From: Streptomyces sp. ISL-43
Lineage (GTDB): Bacteria > Actinomycetota > Actinomycetes > Streptomycetales > Streptomycetaceae
Direction of reading: 5' to 3'
Assembly: GCF_018614195.1 (NCBI RefSeq)
Contig: NZ_JAGGOT010000011.1
Span: forward strand, 1 to 64,000
Length of the DNA stretch: 64,000 nucleotides
Position 1 is the stretch's first letter. Every line of letters begins with the position of its first letter. The position numbers and the translations under genes are program-made. The notes under the pieces are model-generated. The model had not been told where the DNA came from and did not search any database. It saw only the letters and a program-made list of their open reading frames with translations. Shown here one piece after another: positions 52,505-60,800 of the stretch.

Positions 52505-53086
52505 ATGGCAGACGAGACGGCGAACGCGCAGGGAACGGCCGGGTTCCTCTTCGAGATGGGTGTGCTCAAGAACGCGAAGCGAACCGGCTGGTGGTTCACC
52601 GGGAACAACAACCCGGAGAGCATCGCCGAGCACTCGTTCCGCGTCGGAATCGTCGGCGCCGTCCTGGCCATGATGGAGGGGGTGGACCCCGCCAAGGTCG
52701 CCTTGATGTGCCTGTTCCACGACACACAGGAGACCCGGATCGGGGACATCCCGCACATCGGCCGCCGCTACATCGACGCGGCCACGAACGAGACCGTCAC
52801 GGCCGACCAGGTCTCCGCCGCACACCCGGCGGTCAGGGCCGGGGTGAAGCGGGTGGTGGGCGAGTACGAGAGCGGCGACACCCCCGAGGCGATCGTGGCG
52901 AAGGACGCGGACAAGCTGGAGTGCCTGGTACAGGCGGTGGAGTACCGAGCCCAGGGCTACACCCTCGTACAGGACTGGATCGACACGTCCTTGAACAGCC
53001 TCAAGACCGCGTCGGCGCAGGCCCTCGCGGAGGCCGCGCTGACCATGTCGCCGCTGGAATGGCGAAAGACCTTCCTGGGGCAGTAG
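52505..53086 (+). CDS. HD-domain 5'-deoxynucleotidase (YfbR/HDDC2-like)
   Basis: 193-aa metal-dependent phosphohydrolase. The HD residues are seen in AEHSFRV, FHDTQETRIGDIP and KDADKLECLVQ, matching YfbR/HDDC2-type enzymes that dephosphorylate deoxynucleoside monophosphates. It follows the XRE gene by 18 bp, with GGAGGTCACC in front. It may dephosphorylate a nucleotide product of the divergent operon (inference). Confidence 0.85.
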   Translation: MADETANAQGTAGFLFEMGVLKNAKRTGWWFTGNNNPESIAEHSFRVGIVGAVLAMMEGVDPAKVALMCLFHDTQETRIGDIPHIGRRYIDAATNETVTADQVSAAHPAVRAGVKRVVGEYESGDTPEAIVAKDADKLECLVQAVEYRAQGYTLVQDWIDTSLNSLKTASAQALAEAALTMSPLEWRKTFLGQ

Positions 53087-53117
53087 CGGGCAGGGCTGCG
53101 CCCCGCAGACCCCGGTG

Positions 53118-53147
53118 GCCCCGGTGGCCCCGGTGGCCATCCTCTGA
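53118..53147 (+). repeat. Direct repeat, right copy, remnant of a cyclase 3' end
   Basis: 28/30 match to 47236-47265 in the same frame, encoding PVAPVAIL and a stop. It has one extra PVA unit in front (TPVAPVAPVAIL), so it looks like a second allele of the cyclase end. Confidence 0.8.
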
Positions 53148-53184
53148 GCGACCCGCCCCCAGGACGGCCGCGCACCCGCGAACC

Positions 53185-53538
53185 TCAGAACTGGATCTTC
53201 CCGACCCGGTAGGTCAGCTTGTAGTGCGAATCGGGGCCGAGGATGTCCCGGGTGTGCTGCCCCGTGCCCGCCTCGACGGCGGGGATGCTGACGCTGCCGA
53301 GATCGTCGTCGGCGCTGAGATCGTCCTGGTCGTAGAGGGTGACGACCACGTGTGCGTACGTGTGGAACAGGACGTCCTTCAACAACCCGATCTCCTGCCC
53401 GCTCTTCAATACGTACGTGCGTTCACCGACGCCCGGCCAGACCCGATCTCCGTCGACGCGCAACAACACTTCATCGCCGGTATCCACGCTGGACCGTTCG
53501 CAGAGAAGGCTGTCGATCCTCAGGACCTCATTGCTCAT
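53185..53538 (-). CDS. Hypothetical beta-rich protein, possibly C2-like
   Basis: 117-aa protein with alternating strands (EVLLRVDGDRVWPG, AHVVVTLYDQDD, LGSVSIPA, HYKLTYRVGKIQF). The acidic loop DQDDLSADDD resembles calcium-binding C2-type loops; the family is not identified. The ATG at 53538 follows AGAGGA. It lies just outside the island, on the right. Confidence 0.65.
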   Translation of the reverse strand: MSNEVLRIDSLLCERSSVDTGDEVLLRVDGDRVWPGVGERTYVLKSGQEIGLLKDVLFHTYAHVVVTLYDQDDLSADDDLGSVSIPAVEAGTGQHTRDILGPDSHYKLTYRVGKIQF

Positions 53539-53610
53539 CACGATCCTCTTTTCCGTGACGCCCGCCCCTCCGTCGCCATCTCCGGCAAGCAGCTGGTTCA
53601 GGGGTGGTGC

Positions 53611-53859
53611 TCAGCCGCTGCCGACCGCGTCATCGCAGGCGGGGCATCGCCGGCTCTCGTCCTCCGGGGCGCACCACGGGGAACCGGGGTCTGCGGACGG
53701 CGTCCACGAGGCCGCTTCCATGGCGAAGGTGTCCTTGCCGCAGAAGGTCCTCGGGCCCGGGACCGTGGTCATTCCCGGGGCGGCAGGCGCCGCGTGCACA
53801 CGCAGGACGGACCGTTCGTCGTCACCCGACATCTCGTACACCACGACAATCCCGCTCAT
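53611..53859 (-). CDS. Small cysteine-containing hypothetical protein
   Basis: 82-aa protein with PGPRTFCGKDTFAMEAA, GSPWCAP and a final C-x2-C (RCPACDD). Related short proteins are common in Streptomyces and may bind zinc; the function is unknown. The ATG at 53859 is preceded by a close GAGG. An inner ATG at 53831 is an alternative. Confidence 0.5.
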   Translation of the reverse strand: MSGIVVVYEMSGDDERSVLRVHAAPAAPGMTTVPGPRTFCGKDTFAMEAASWTPSADPGSPWCAPEDESRRCPACDDAVGSG

Positions 53860-54180
53860 ACCTCGACGGTAAGCGGCTACGGGGAGACTCGCCGAGTCGA
53901 CAGAGCGCGCACTCGTCTTCCCGGCCCGGCCGACCGAGGCTGCCGTCGAGAAGTCCCAGGTCACAGCCCTGCACGCCCAGGGCTGCTCCGCAGGCACAGT
54001 CTGCGGCGCCTCGGGACCTCCGGTTCTGCGGGTGGCGGCGTGCGCGCATGCACGCCCCGAGCGCGGCACGGCAGCCGCCACCCCGCGACCCGCACTCGTC
54101 AAGGCAGGACCCTTGGCGTCCCCTCGCGACGAATCGCTAGGACAAGGGTGATCACTAGTTGACGAACCGTCAACACCTCG
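53860..54180. other. Gap with an isolated palindrome
   Basis: 321 bp without a supported gene. It contains the operator-like site at 54159. Confidence 0.4.
54159..54173. promoter_or_regulatory. CTGAC-N5-GTCAG-like site, arms TTGAC/GTCAA
   Basis: A palindrome with spacer GAACC, perfect as TTGAC/GTCAA and extended by one pair (G/C) to 17 bp. It has the same spacer as the 4207 site. No start codon lies close by in the right direction (53859 is 300 bp away). Confidence 0.45.
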
Positions 54181-54666
54181 TTAGAGGTACACGTGCGGTT
54201 CCCGGCTCGGGTTATGGATCGGGTCATGGTTTTCCGGCCCGTCCGTGACTCCGTCCGCCGCCAGGCCCGACGCCGCCTTCTCCGCGCGGTCCACCTCGCA
54301 CCAGATCCGTTTCCCCGCGCCCTCGGGCTGCCAGCCCCACCGGTCCGCCAGCCCGTCCACCAGCTCCAGGCCGCGCCCGCCCGTATCGTCCCCGGCGGCC
54401 CGCCGCCGGGCCGGAGCCCGGTCGCTCGCGTCGGCGACCTCGACCCGGACCCCCGGCTCCCCGAACAGCATGCGCAGCACGGCCGGACAGCCGGTGTGCA
54501 CGACGGCGTTGGTGACCAGCTCGGAGATCAGCAGGATCAGCGTCTCGGCGAGCGGCTCGTCATCCCCTATGCCGGACCCCGCCAGCCGCGAGCGGGCCCA
54601 CCGCCGGGCCCGCCCGACCTCGGCGGGATCCGGTCCTACCTCCAGCTGCACCTGAAGCCCCTGCAC
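54181..54666 (-). CDS. RsbW-like ATP-binding (HATPase_c) protein
   Basis: 161-aa GHKL ATPase of the anti-sigma/regulatory kinase type. The N-box is LILLISELVTNAVVHTG, the G1-like box is VEVADASDRAP, and the G2 region is GGRGLELVDGLADRWG. Such proteins are numerous in Streptomyces and phosphorylate or bind anti-anti-sigma proteins. The GTG at 54666 is the only reasonable start. A related protein is at 63329-63748. Confidence 0.85.
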   Translation of the reverse strand: MQGLQVQLEVGPDPAEVGRARRWARSRLAGSGIGDDEPLAETLILLISELVTNAVVHTGCPAVLRMLFGEPGVRVEVADASDRAPARRRAAGDDTGGRGLELVDGLADRWGWQPEGAGKRIWCEVDRAEKAASGLAADGVTDGPENHDPIHNPSREPHVYL

Positions 54667-55078
54667 CGCTCACACCATCCGAACCGGCGGACACTTCGCC
54701 TCGCGACAGGACGGGGTCACCGAGCGTGACCCCCTTGAGGAGCAGCATGGTTGACATACAGTCACGACAACAAGCGCTTCGGGCATATTCCAGCGTGAAG
54801 GAGTAGGCGTGGTGCATACTGTGCGGCGCTCGCGCCGCTCAACCGCTCGCATTCCCGGGAGCGTACCGGAGCGGCCCCCCGTCACCGGGCCGCAATGAGT
54901 CGGGCGAAGGACACAAACCGATATCAACTCTCTGTAATCGGACACGCGTCCCGCGCCGTCCCTCCCGTGCCCCTCGGTCACTGCGAGCGAGGGGGCGGTC
55001 GAGCTGCCCCGCCCCGGACGCCGCCACCTCAGACGCCGCCACCTCGGACGACAGCACCCCGGACTACGGCACCTCCGA
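54667..55078. other. Intergenic region with tiny open frames
   Basis: 412 bp. A 19-codon frame (54747-54806) with GAGGAG before it and a 29-codon frame (54809-54898) with GAAGGAG are present but cannot be supported as genes. The 15-bp repeats begin near the right end. Confidence 0.4.
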
Positions 55079-55107
55079 CTACGGCACCTCCGACGACAGC
55101 GCCTCCG
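55018..55107. repeat. Six 15-bp tandem repeats over a stop codon
   Basis: Units start at 55018, 55033, 55048, 55063, 55078 and 55093. They cross the end of the acyl-CoA dehydrogenase gene; its stop codon (55079) is inside the fifth unit. Confidence 0.75.
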
Positions 55108-56023
55108 ACAGCAGCTCCGCCGCCAGCACCTCCTGGGCCCCCGCCGCCGTGCGCCACTGCTCCGCCCGCACCCACGCCCGCTTCAGGTGCAGGTGTACGT
55201 CCGCCTCCCAGGTGAAGCCCATCCCGCCGTGCACCTGCAGGCAGTCCCGCGCGTTGCGCACGGCCGCCTCGTCGGCCAGCAGCTTGGCTCCGGCCACCTC
55301 CCCCGGGTCGCCCGTCACCGCGGCCGCGTAGACCGCCGTACGGGCCACCTCCGCCCGCACGAGCATCTGCGCGCACAGGTGCTTGACCGCCTGGAACCCC
55401 CCGATCGGCTGCCCGAACTGCTCGCGCTCGCCCGCGTACCGCACCGCCAGCTCCACCGTGCGCAGCGCGCTGCCGAGCTGGAGCGCCGCCGTCAGCAGCG
55501 CCCCCTCGTCGCGGTGGGCGGCGCACTGGGCGTACCCCTCATCCGCGTCCCCCTGTGCGCGGACCCGCGCCAGCGGTGTCAGCGGGTCCGCCGAACGGAC
55601 CGGCTCGCCCGCCGGGACCCCGGGGAGCCCGAGCACCGCGTCCGACTCGCCGAGGTGGGGCACCAGCGGCCCGTCCAGGTCGAAGGCCGTCACCACCGCC
55701 TCGCCCTCCGCGGCGCCCGCGAGGACCCCGGCGGCCAGGTGGGTGGCGACCAGCGGCCCCGGCAGGAGCGCCCGCCCGGCCTCCTCGAAGACGAGGACAG
55801 CCTCGGGCAGGCCGAGCCCGACCCCGCCCTCCTTCTCCGGGAGCCGCAGCGCGAAGAACCCGGCCGCGCCGAGCTCACGCCACAGCTCCCGGTCCACGGA
55901 GCGGCCCGTCCGCGCCGCCCAGTCCACCGAGGCCCGCAGCTCCTCGCGCCCGTACCGCCCCTCCAGGAGGTCCCGTACGCCTGCCCGCAGGTCCCGCTGG
56001 TCCTGCGTCGGGTGGAAGTCCAC
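55079..56023 (-). CDS. Acyl-CoA dehydrogenase, short form
   Basis: 314-aa flavoprotein, shorter than the usual about 380-400 aa. The N-terminal domain (MDFHPTQDQRDLRAGV) and a late AVKHLCAQMLVRAEVARTAVY with GGMGFTWEADVHLHLKRAW are present. The middle beta-domain is reduced (residues about 110-160). It most likely forms a heteromeric enzyme with 56031, as FadE pairs do in steroid catabolism. It is 7 bp from that gene. Confidence 0.85.
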   Translation of the reverse strand: MDFHPTQDQRDLRAGVRDLLEGRYGREELRASVDWAARTGRSVDRELWRELGAAGFFALRLPEKEGGVGLGLPEAVLVFEEAGRALLPGPLVATHLAAGVLAGAAEGEAVVTAFDLDGPLVPHLGESDAVLGLPGVPAGEPVRSADPLTPLARVRAQGDADEGYAQCAAHRDEGALLTAALQLGSALRTVELAVRYAGEREQFGQPIGGFQAVKHLCAQMLVRAEVARTAVYAAAVTGDPGEVAGAKLLADEAAVRNARDCLQVHGGMGFTWEADVHLHLKRAWVRAEQWRTAAGAQEVLAAELLSEALSSEVP

Positions 56024-56030
56024 GGAACGC

Positions 56031-57194
56031 TCACCTGCCCTTCGGAAGGCCGAGGATCCGCTCGGCGACGATGTTCTGCTGGATCTGCGAGGTGCCCGCC
56101 GCGATCGTGTACGAGAGCGACGAGAGCCGGTCCAGGGTCCACTCCTCCTCCAGGGAGAGGCACTGCGCCCCCAGGACCTCGGCGGCGGTGTCGTACAGCT
56201 CCTGGCGCGCGTGCGAGTACGCCAGCTTGAACACGCTGCCGCCGATGCCCGGGACCCCGCCCGAGCGCTCGGACTCGCTGACGTTCCACTGCGTCAGCCG
56301 CCACAGGGCGCCGAACTCCCCGTACAGCCGGCCCAGGCGCCGGCGCAGGACCGGGTCGTCCCAGCGGCCGTTCGCCTTGGCCGTGCGCGCCAGCTCGCCC
56401 AGGGTGCGCCGGCAGGCGACGACCTCGCCCACGAAGGCGGTGCCGCGCTCGAAGGACAGGGTCACCATCGTGACCCGCCAGCCGTCGTTCTCCGCGCCGA
56501 CCCGGTTGGCGACCGGGACCCGTACCTCGTCGAGGAACATCTCCGCGAACTCCGTGGACCCGGCGAGCGTGCGCAGCGGCCGGACCGTCACCCCCGGCGC
56601 GTCCATCGGCATGGCCAGCCAGGAGATCCCCCGGTGTTTGGGGACCGCCTCGCTGACGGGCTCCGTGCGCACCAGCAGCTCGCACCAGTCGGCGACCTCC
56701 GCGTGCGAGGTCCAGATCTTCGAGCCGGTGATCACGTACTCGTCGCCGTCGCGGACGGCGCGGGTGCGCAGGGAGGCCAGGTCGGAGCCGGCGTCCGGCT
56801 CGCTGAAGCCCTGGCACCACACCTCGTCGCCGCGCAGTACGGGCGGCAGCCAGCGCGCCCGCTGCTCGGCGGTGCCCTCGGCGGCGATCGTCGGGCCGGC
56901 GTGCAGCAGCCCGACGAAGTTCGCGCCGACGTACGGGGCTCCCGCGCGCTCGGTCTCCTCCAGGTAGATCAGGTGCTGCGTGGGGGTGGCCCCGCGGCCG
57001 CCCGCGTCGGCCGGCCAGTGCAGCCCGGCGTACCCGGCGTCGTAGAGCCTGCGCTGCCAGCCGGCGTCGTAGGCGCGCCGGCCGGGCCAGTCGTCGGGCG
57101 AGGGCTTGGGCGGCAGCTGGGGGAGCACCTCGGCGAGCCAGGCGCGCAGCCGGGCCCGGAACTCCTGCTCCTCCTCGGTGTAGGTGAGGTCCAC
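56031..57194 (-). CDS. Acyl-CoA dehydrogenase
   Basis: 387-aa flavoprotein with WCQGFSEPDAGSDLASLRT, ITGSKIWTS and the final TSQIQQNIVAERILGLPKG. It is close in sequence to 44030-45232. The GTG at 57194 lies 6 bp from the amidohydrolase stop. It is the second gene of the operon 58408-55079. Confidence 0.9.
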   Translation of the reverse strand: MDLTYTEEEQEFRARLRAWLAEVLPQLPPKPSPDDWPGRRAYDAGWQRRLYDAGYAGLHWPADAGGRGATPTQHLIYLEETERAGAPYVGANFVGLLHAGPTIAAEGTAEQRARWLPPVLRGDEVWCQGFSEPDAGSDLASLRTRAVRDGDEYVITGSKIWTSHAEVADWCELLVRTEPVSEAVPKHRGISWLAMPMDAPGVTVRPLRTLAGSTEFAEMFLDEVRVPVANRVGAENDGWRVTMVTLSFERGTAFVGEVVACRRTLGELARTAKANGRWDDPVLRRRLGRLYGEFGALWRLTQWNVSESERSGGVPGIGGSVFKLAYSHARQELYDTAAEVLGAQCLSLEEEWTLDRLSSLSYTIAAGTSQIQQNIVAERILGLPKGR

Positions 57195-57199
57195 CGCGT

Positions 57200-58408
57200 C
57201 TACCGCCCCGTCCGCCGGTCCTTGTCGAAATCGAGGCCGAGCATGCGGATGGCGTTGCCGCGCATCAGCTTGTAGACGGTCTCCTCGTCCAGTCCCTTGA
57301 CGTGGTCGAGGGCGACCTCCTTGGTGTGCGGGAAGGTCGAGTCGACGTGCGGGTAGTCGGTCTCGAAGGTGGCGTTGTCGCGTCCGACGACGTCGAGCGA
57401 GGCGATGCCGTGCTTGTCGCGGAAGAAGCAGCAGAACATCTGCCGGTAGTAGTACGTGGACGGCGGCTCGGGGATCAGGTCCTTGACCCCGCCCCAGGCG
57501 CGGTGCTCCTGCCACACGTCGTCGGCGCGTTCCAGCGCGTACGGGATCCAGCCCATCTGGCCCTCGCTGTAGGCCAGTTTCAGCGTCGGGAACTTCACCA
57601 GGACGCCGCTGAAGAGGAAGTCCATCATCGAGGCCATGGCGTTGTTGAAGCTGAGCGAGGCCTGCACGGCGGGCGGCGCGTCGGGGGAGGCCGCGGGCAT
57701 CTGCGAGCTGGAGCCGATGTGCATGTTGACGACGGTGCCGGTCTCCTGGCAGACGGCGAAGAAGGGGTCCCAGTACCCGGAGTGGATGGACGGCAGTCCG
57801 AGGTAGGTCGGGATCTCGGAGAAGGTCACCGCCCGCACCCCGCGCGCGGCGTTGCGGCGGATCTCCGCGACAGCCAGGTCGATGTCCCAGAGCGGGATGA
57901 TGCACAGCGGGATGAGCCGGCCGCCGCTGTCGCCGCACCACTCCTCGACCATCCAGTCGTTGTAGGCGCGCACGCAGGCCAGGGCGACCTCCTTGTCGTG
58001 CGCCTCGGCGAAGGTCTGCCCGCAGAAGCGCGGGAAGGTCGGGAAGCACAGGGAGGCCTCGACGTGGTTGAGGTCCATGTCGAGCAGGCGCGCCTTCGGG
58101 TCCCAGCAGCCGCGCCGCATCTCCTCGCGGGTGATGCCCTCCAGGGTCATCTCGTCCCGGTCGAAGCCGACGGCGGCGATGTTGCGCTTGTACGGGAACT
58201 TCAGGTCCTCGTAGATCCACCAGTCGGTGGGCGGGCCGTCGGGGTCCATGGTGATCACGTACTTGCCGCCGGTGTAGGCGAGTTCGCCGATGCCGGCCGT
58301 GAGTGCCTTGGGTCCGCGGTCGCGGTACTTGGCCGGCAGCCAGACGTCGAAAAGGTGGGCGGGCTCGATGACGTGGTCGTCGACGCTGATGATCCGAGGC
58401 AGTTCCAT
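57200..58408 (-). CDS. Amidohydrolase 2 family protein, second copy
   Basis: 402-aa TIM-barrel amidohydrolase. It shares IISVDDHVIEPAHL, LCFPTFPRFCGQTF, MHIGSSSQMP and FETDYPHVDSTFP with 2966-4186 and is its paralog. It is the first gene of an operon with two acyl-CoA dehydrogenases and has two operators upstream. It may decarboxylate or open a ring in the same pathway (inference). The ATG at 58408 has GAGGGGA upstream. Confidence 0.88.
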   Translation of the reverse strand: MELPRIISVDDHVIEPAHLFDVWLPAKYRDRGPKALTAGIGELAYTGGKYVITMDPDGPPTDWWIYEDLKFPYKRNIAAVGFDRDEMTLEGITREEMRRGCWDPKARLLDMDLNHVEASLCFPTFPRFCGQTFAEAHDKEVALACVRAYNDWMVEEWCGDSGGRLIPLCIIPLWDIDLAVAEIRRNAARGVRAVTFSEIPTYLGLPSIHSGYWDPFFAVCQETGTVVNMHIGSSSQMPAASPDAPPAVQASLSFNNAMASMMDFLFSGVLVKFPTLKLAYSEGQMGWIPYALERADDVWQEHRAWGGVKDLIPEPPSTYYYRQMFCCFFRDKHGIASLDVVGRDNATFETDYPHVDSTFPHTKEVALDHVKGLDEETVYKLMRGNAIRMLGLDFDKDRRTGR

Positions 58409-58445
58409 GGTGTCCCCTCGCCGCATGCCGAATGATTCGCCGAAT

Positions 58446-58460
58446 CTGACGGATCGTTGA
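58446..58460. promoter_or_regulatory. CTGAC-N5-GTCAG operator, degenerate
   Basis: CTGAC and GTTGA arms with spacer GGATC, 37 bp before the amidohydrolase start. It is paired with 58463. Confidence 0.5.
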
Positions 58461-58462
58461 AT

Positions 58463-58477
58463 CTGATGGTGCGTCAG
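58463..58477. promoter_or_regulatory. CTGAC-N5-GTCAG operator, one mismatch
   Basis: CTGAT and GTCAG arms with spacer GGTGC, 54 bp before the amidohydrolase start. Its centre is 17 bp from the previous site. Confidence 0.6.
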
Positions 58478-58548
58478 AAATCTGGAACCAAGCTAGCTCC
58501 GCCACCCCTGGACCGACAAGCGTCCGCGCTCTACGCTCTGCGCTTGAT

Positions 58549-58563
58549 CTGACTATCCGTCAG
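58549..58563. promoter_or_regulatory. CTGAC-N5-GTCAG operator
   Basis: Exact palindrome with spacer TATCC (the same as 19395), 29 bp before the ligase start at 58593. Confidence 0.8.
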
Positions 58564-58592
58564 GTATCGTCGCCAGGGGAGGTCGGTCCGGG

Positions 58593-60143
58593 ATGACGGA
58601 CAGCACCGCAGTCGAACTCAGCCGGTCCCGGACCCTGTGGGACCTGATCACCCGCCGGGCCGCCATGACCCCGGACGCCACCGTCCTCATCGAGGCGGCC
58701 GACGACCCCGCCGACGACCGCCGGCTGACCTTCGGAGAGCTGCGGGACCGCTCCGAAGAGGTCGCGGCGGGCCTGTACGACATGGGCGTGCGCCCCGGCA
58801 CGGTGGTCGCCTGGCAGCTCCCCACCCGCATCGAGACCGTCCTGCTCTCGATCGCCCTCGCCCGCATCGGCGCCGTCCAGACCCCCGTCATCCCCTTCTA
58901 CCGGGACCGCGAGGTCGGCTTCGCCCTGCGCGAGTCCAAAGCGGAGTTCTTCGCCGTCCCCGGCGTCTGGCGCGGCTTCGACCACACCGCGATGGCACGG
59001 CGCCTCGGCGCCCGCGGCGTCTTCGACGCCTACGCGTCCCTCCCCGCCGGGGACCCGGCCGTACTCCCCCCGCCCCCGGCGGAGGGCGGCTCGGTCCGGT
59101 GGATCTACTGGACCTCGGGCACCACCTCGGACCCCAAGGGCGTCCTGCACACGGACCGCTCCCTCATCGCGGGCGGCTCCTGCCTCGCCCACGCCCTGCA
59201 CCTCTCACCGGCCGACGTCGGCTCGATGGCCTTCCCCTTCGCCCACATCGCCGGACCCGACTACACGGTGATGCTGCTCCTCTACGGGTTCCCCGCCGTC
59301 CTCTTCGAGAAGTTCGCGATGCCCGACGCCCTGGACGGCTACCGCCGGCACGGGGTCACGGTGGCCGGCGGCTCCACGGCCTTCTACTCGATGTTCCTCA
59401 CGGAGCAGCGCAAGGACCCGGGCACCAAGCTCATCCCGACCCTGCGCCTGCTGGCGGGCGGCGGCGCCCCCAAGCCCCCGGAGATCTACCACGCGGTCGT
59501 CCGCGAGCTGGGCTGCCAGCTCACCCACGGCTACGGCATGACCGAGGTCCCGATGATCACGATGGGCGCCCCGGACGACACGGCGCAGAACCTGGCCACC
59601 ACCGAGGGCCGCCCCCCGGCCGGCATGTCGATCCGCATCACGACGCCGGAAGGGGTGGCCCTTCCCCCGAACACGGACGGGGAGGTCCGCCTGCGCGGCG
59701 AGGCGGTCTGCCAGGGCTACCTGAACCGGGACGAGACCACGGGGGTCTTCGACGCCGACGGCTACCTGGTCACGGGCGACCTCGGCCACCTCACCCCGGA
59801 CGGCTACCTCGTCCTGACGGGCCGCAGCAAGGACGTCATCATCCGCAAGGGCGAGAACATCTCGGCGAAGGAGATCGAGGACCTGCTCCACCGGCTCCCG
59901 GCGGTGGCCGACGTGGCGGTCATCGGCCTCCCCGACCCCGAGCGCGGCGAACGCGTCTGCGCGGTCGTCGAACAGCCCCCGGGCGCGGACCCCCTGACCC
60001 TGCCCGAGGTGACGGCGTACCTGCGCGCGCAGGGCCTGTCCACCCACAAGCTCCCGGAACAACTGGAGTTGGTGGACGACCTCCCCCGCAACGACGCCCT
60101 GCGCAAGGTCCTGAAGTACAAACTCCGCGAGCGCTACGCGTAG
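58593..60143 (+). CDS. AMP-dependent acyl-CoA ligase, cyclohexanecarboxylate-CoA-ligase-like
   Basis: 516-aa adenylate-forming ligase. WTSGTTSDPKGVLHTD, HGYGMTEVP, GYLVTGDLG and the hinge GRSKDVIIRKGENISAKE, then a C-terminal Lys in ALRKVLKYKLRE, are present. It is divergent from the amidohydrolase operon and has its own operator. Together with the ligase at 17676 it suggests two entry substrates into the catabolism. The ATG at 58593 has GGGGAGG about 12 bases upstream. Confidence 0.88.
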   Translation: MTDSTAVELSRSRTLWDLITRRAAMTPDATVLIEAADDPADDRRLTFGELRDRSEEVAAGLYDMGVRPGTVVAWQLPTRIETVLLSIALARIGAVQTPVIPFYRDREVGFALRESKAEFFAVPGVWRGFDHTAMARRLGARGVFDAYASLPAGDPAVLPPPPAEGGSVRWIYWTSGTTSDPKGVLHTDRSLIAGGSCLAHALHLSPADVGSMAFPFAHIAGPDYTVMLLLYGFPAVLFEKFAMPDALDGYRRHGVTVAGGSTAFYSMFLTEQRKDPGTKLIPTLRLLAGGGAPKPPEIYHAVVRELGCQLTHGYGMTEVPMITMGAPDDTAQNLATTEGRPPAGMSIRITTPEGVALPPNTDGEVRLRGEAVCQGYLNRDETTGVFDADGYLVTGDLGHLTPDGYLVLTGRSKDVIIRKGENISAKEIEDLLHRLPAVADVAVIGLPDPERGERVCAVVEQPPGADPLTLPEVTAYLRAQGLSTHKLPEQLELVDDLPRNDALRKVLKYKLRERYA

Positions 60144-60158
60144 TTCACCCCCGGAGCC

Positions 60159-60800
60159 CTACGGGTCCACGGCGTGCGGATCGAGCCCGTCCTCCCTCAC
60201 CCGCAGCGCCATGTCGATCTTCGTGTACGTCGGACGGCCCGCCCGCTGGTACTTCTCCTTGACCCGGTCCAGGTAGTACTTGGCGGTGTTCGGGCTGACA
60301 CCCGCCCGTCGCGCGGTGGCCTTCAGCGTGAGCCCGGAGGCGTAGTCGAGCAGAACCTGGAGCTCCCGCGGCGCCAGCCGCGGCCGGGCCGGGCCGGTGT
60401 CGTGCGCCCAGGCGAAGGCCAGCTCGGCGGAGTGCGCCGTACCGCCCCCGGCCACCGCCTCCACGGCCCCCACCAGCGTCTCCAGCGAGTGGTCCTTGGT
60501 GAGGTAGCCGTCCGCTCCGGCCGCCACCGTCCCGACGATCCGGGCCCGGTCCGCGACCGTACTGATGACCACGACCCGGCTGCCCGCCGCGCACACCCGC
60601 CGGACGTTCTCCTCGGGGACGGAGCCGTCGCGCAGCACCAGGTCGAGCAGCACCACGTCAGGGGGCCGGCCGCCCACCGCGAGCAGCGCGTCCACCGTCT
60701 CCACCGAGGCCAGCAGCCGTAACCGCTCCGCCCCGGTCAGCCAGGAGCGCAGCCCCTCGCGCAGCATCCGGTCGTCGTCGACCACGGCCACGGTGATCAC
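60159..60800 (-). CDS. LuxR-family response regulator
   Basis: 213-aa two-component regulator. The receiver has DDDRML, the phospho-Asp in VVLLDLVLRDG and the Lys in YLTKDHS. The C-terminal LuxR helix-turn-helix is LAPRELQVLLDYASGLTLKATARRAGVSPNTAKYYLDRVKEK. The GTG at 60800 overlaps the stop of the sensor kinase. The target is unknown. Confidence 0.9.
   Translation of the reverse strand: MITVAVVDDDRMLREGLRSWLTGAERLRLLASVETVDALLAVGGRPPDVVLLDLVLRDGSVPEENVRRVCAAGSRVVVISTVADRARIVGTVAAGADGYLTKDHSLETLVGAVEAVAGGGTAHSAELAFAWAHDTGPARPRLAPRELQVLLDYASGLTLKATARRAGVSPNTAKYYLDRVKEKYQRAGRPTYTKIDMALRVREDGLDPHAVDP

Larger units (their letters stand above)
47266..53117. mobile_element. Putative 5.9-kb inserted island between direct repeats
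   Basis: The segment lies between two copies of the cyclase 3' end. It holds one NUDIX gene, the radical SAM operon, an HTH regulator and an HD nucleotidase, none related to the surrounding acyl-CoA catabolism. No CTGAC-type operator lies inside. There is no integrase or transposase, so the mode of insertion is unknown. Confidence 0.6.

Noticed and set aside
47461..53086. The radical SAM operon read as a viperin-like antiviral gene next to a nucleotide kinase
   Set aside because: The kinase neighbour fits, but the C-terminal second cluster cysteines and PCLLRDD are MoaA-like, not viperin-like. Left as an alternative only.
54747..54898. Two short consecutive frames (19 and 29 codons) with good ribosome binding sites
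   Set aside because: No recognisable protein content and no downstream gene on that strand; chance matches are easy at this length. Conservation would be needed.
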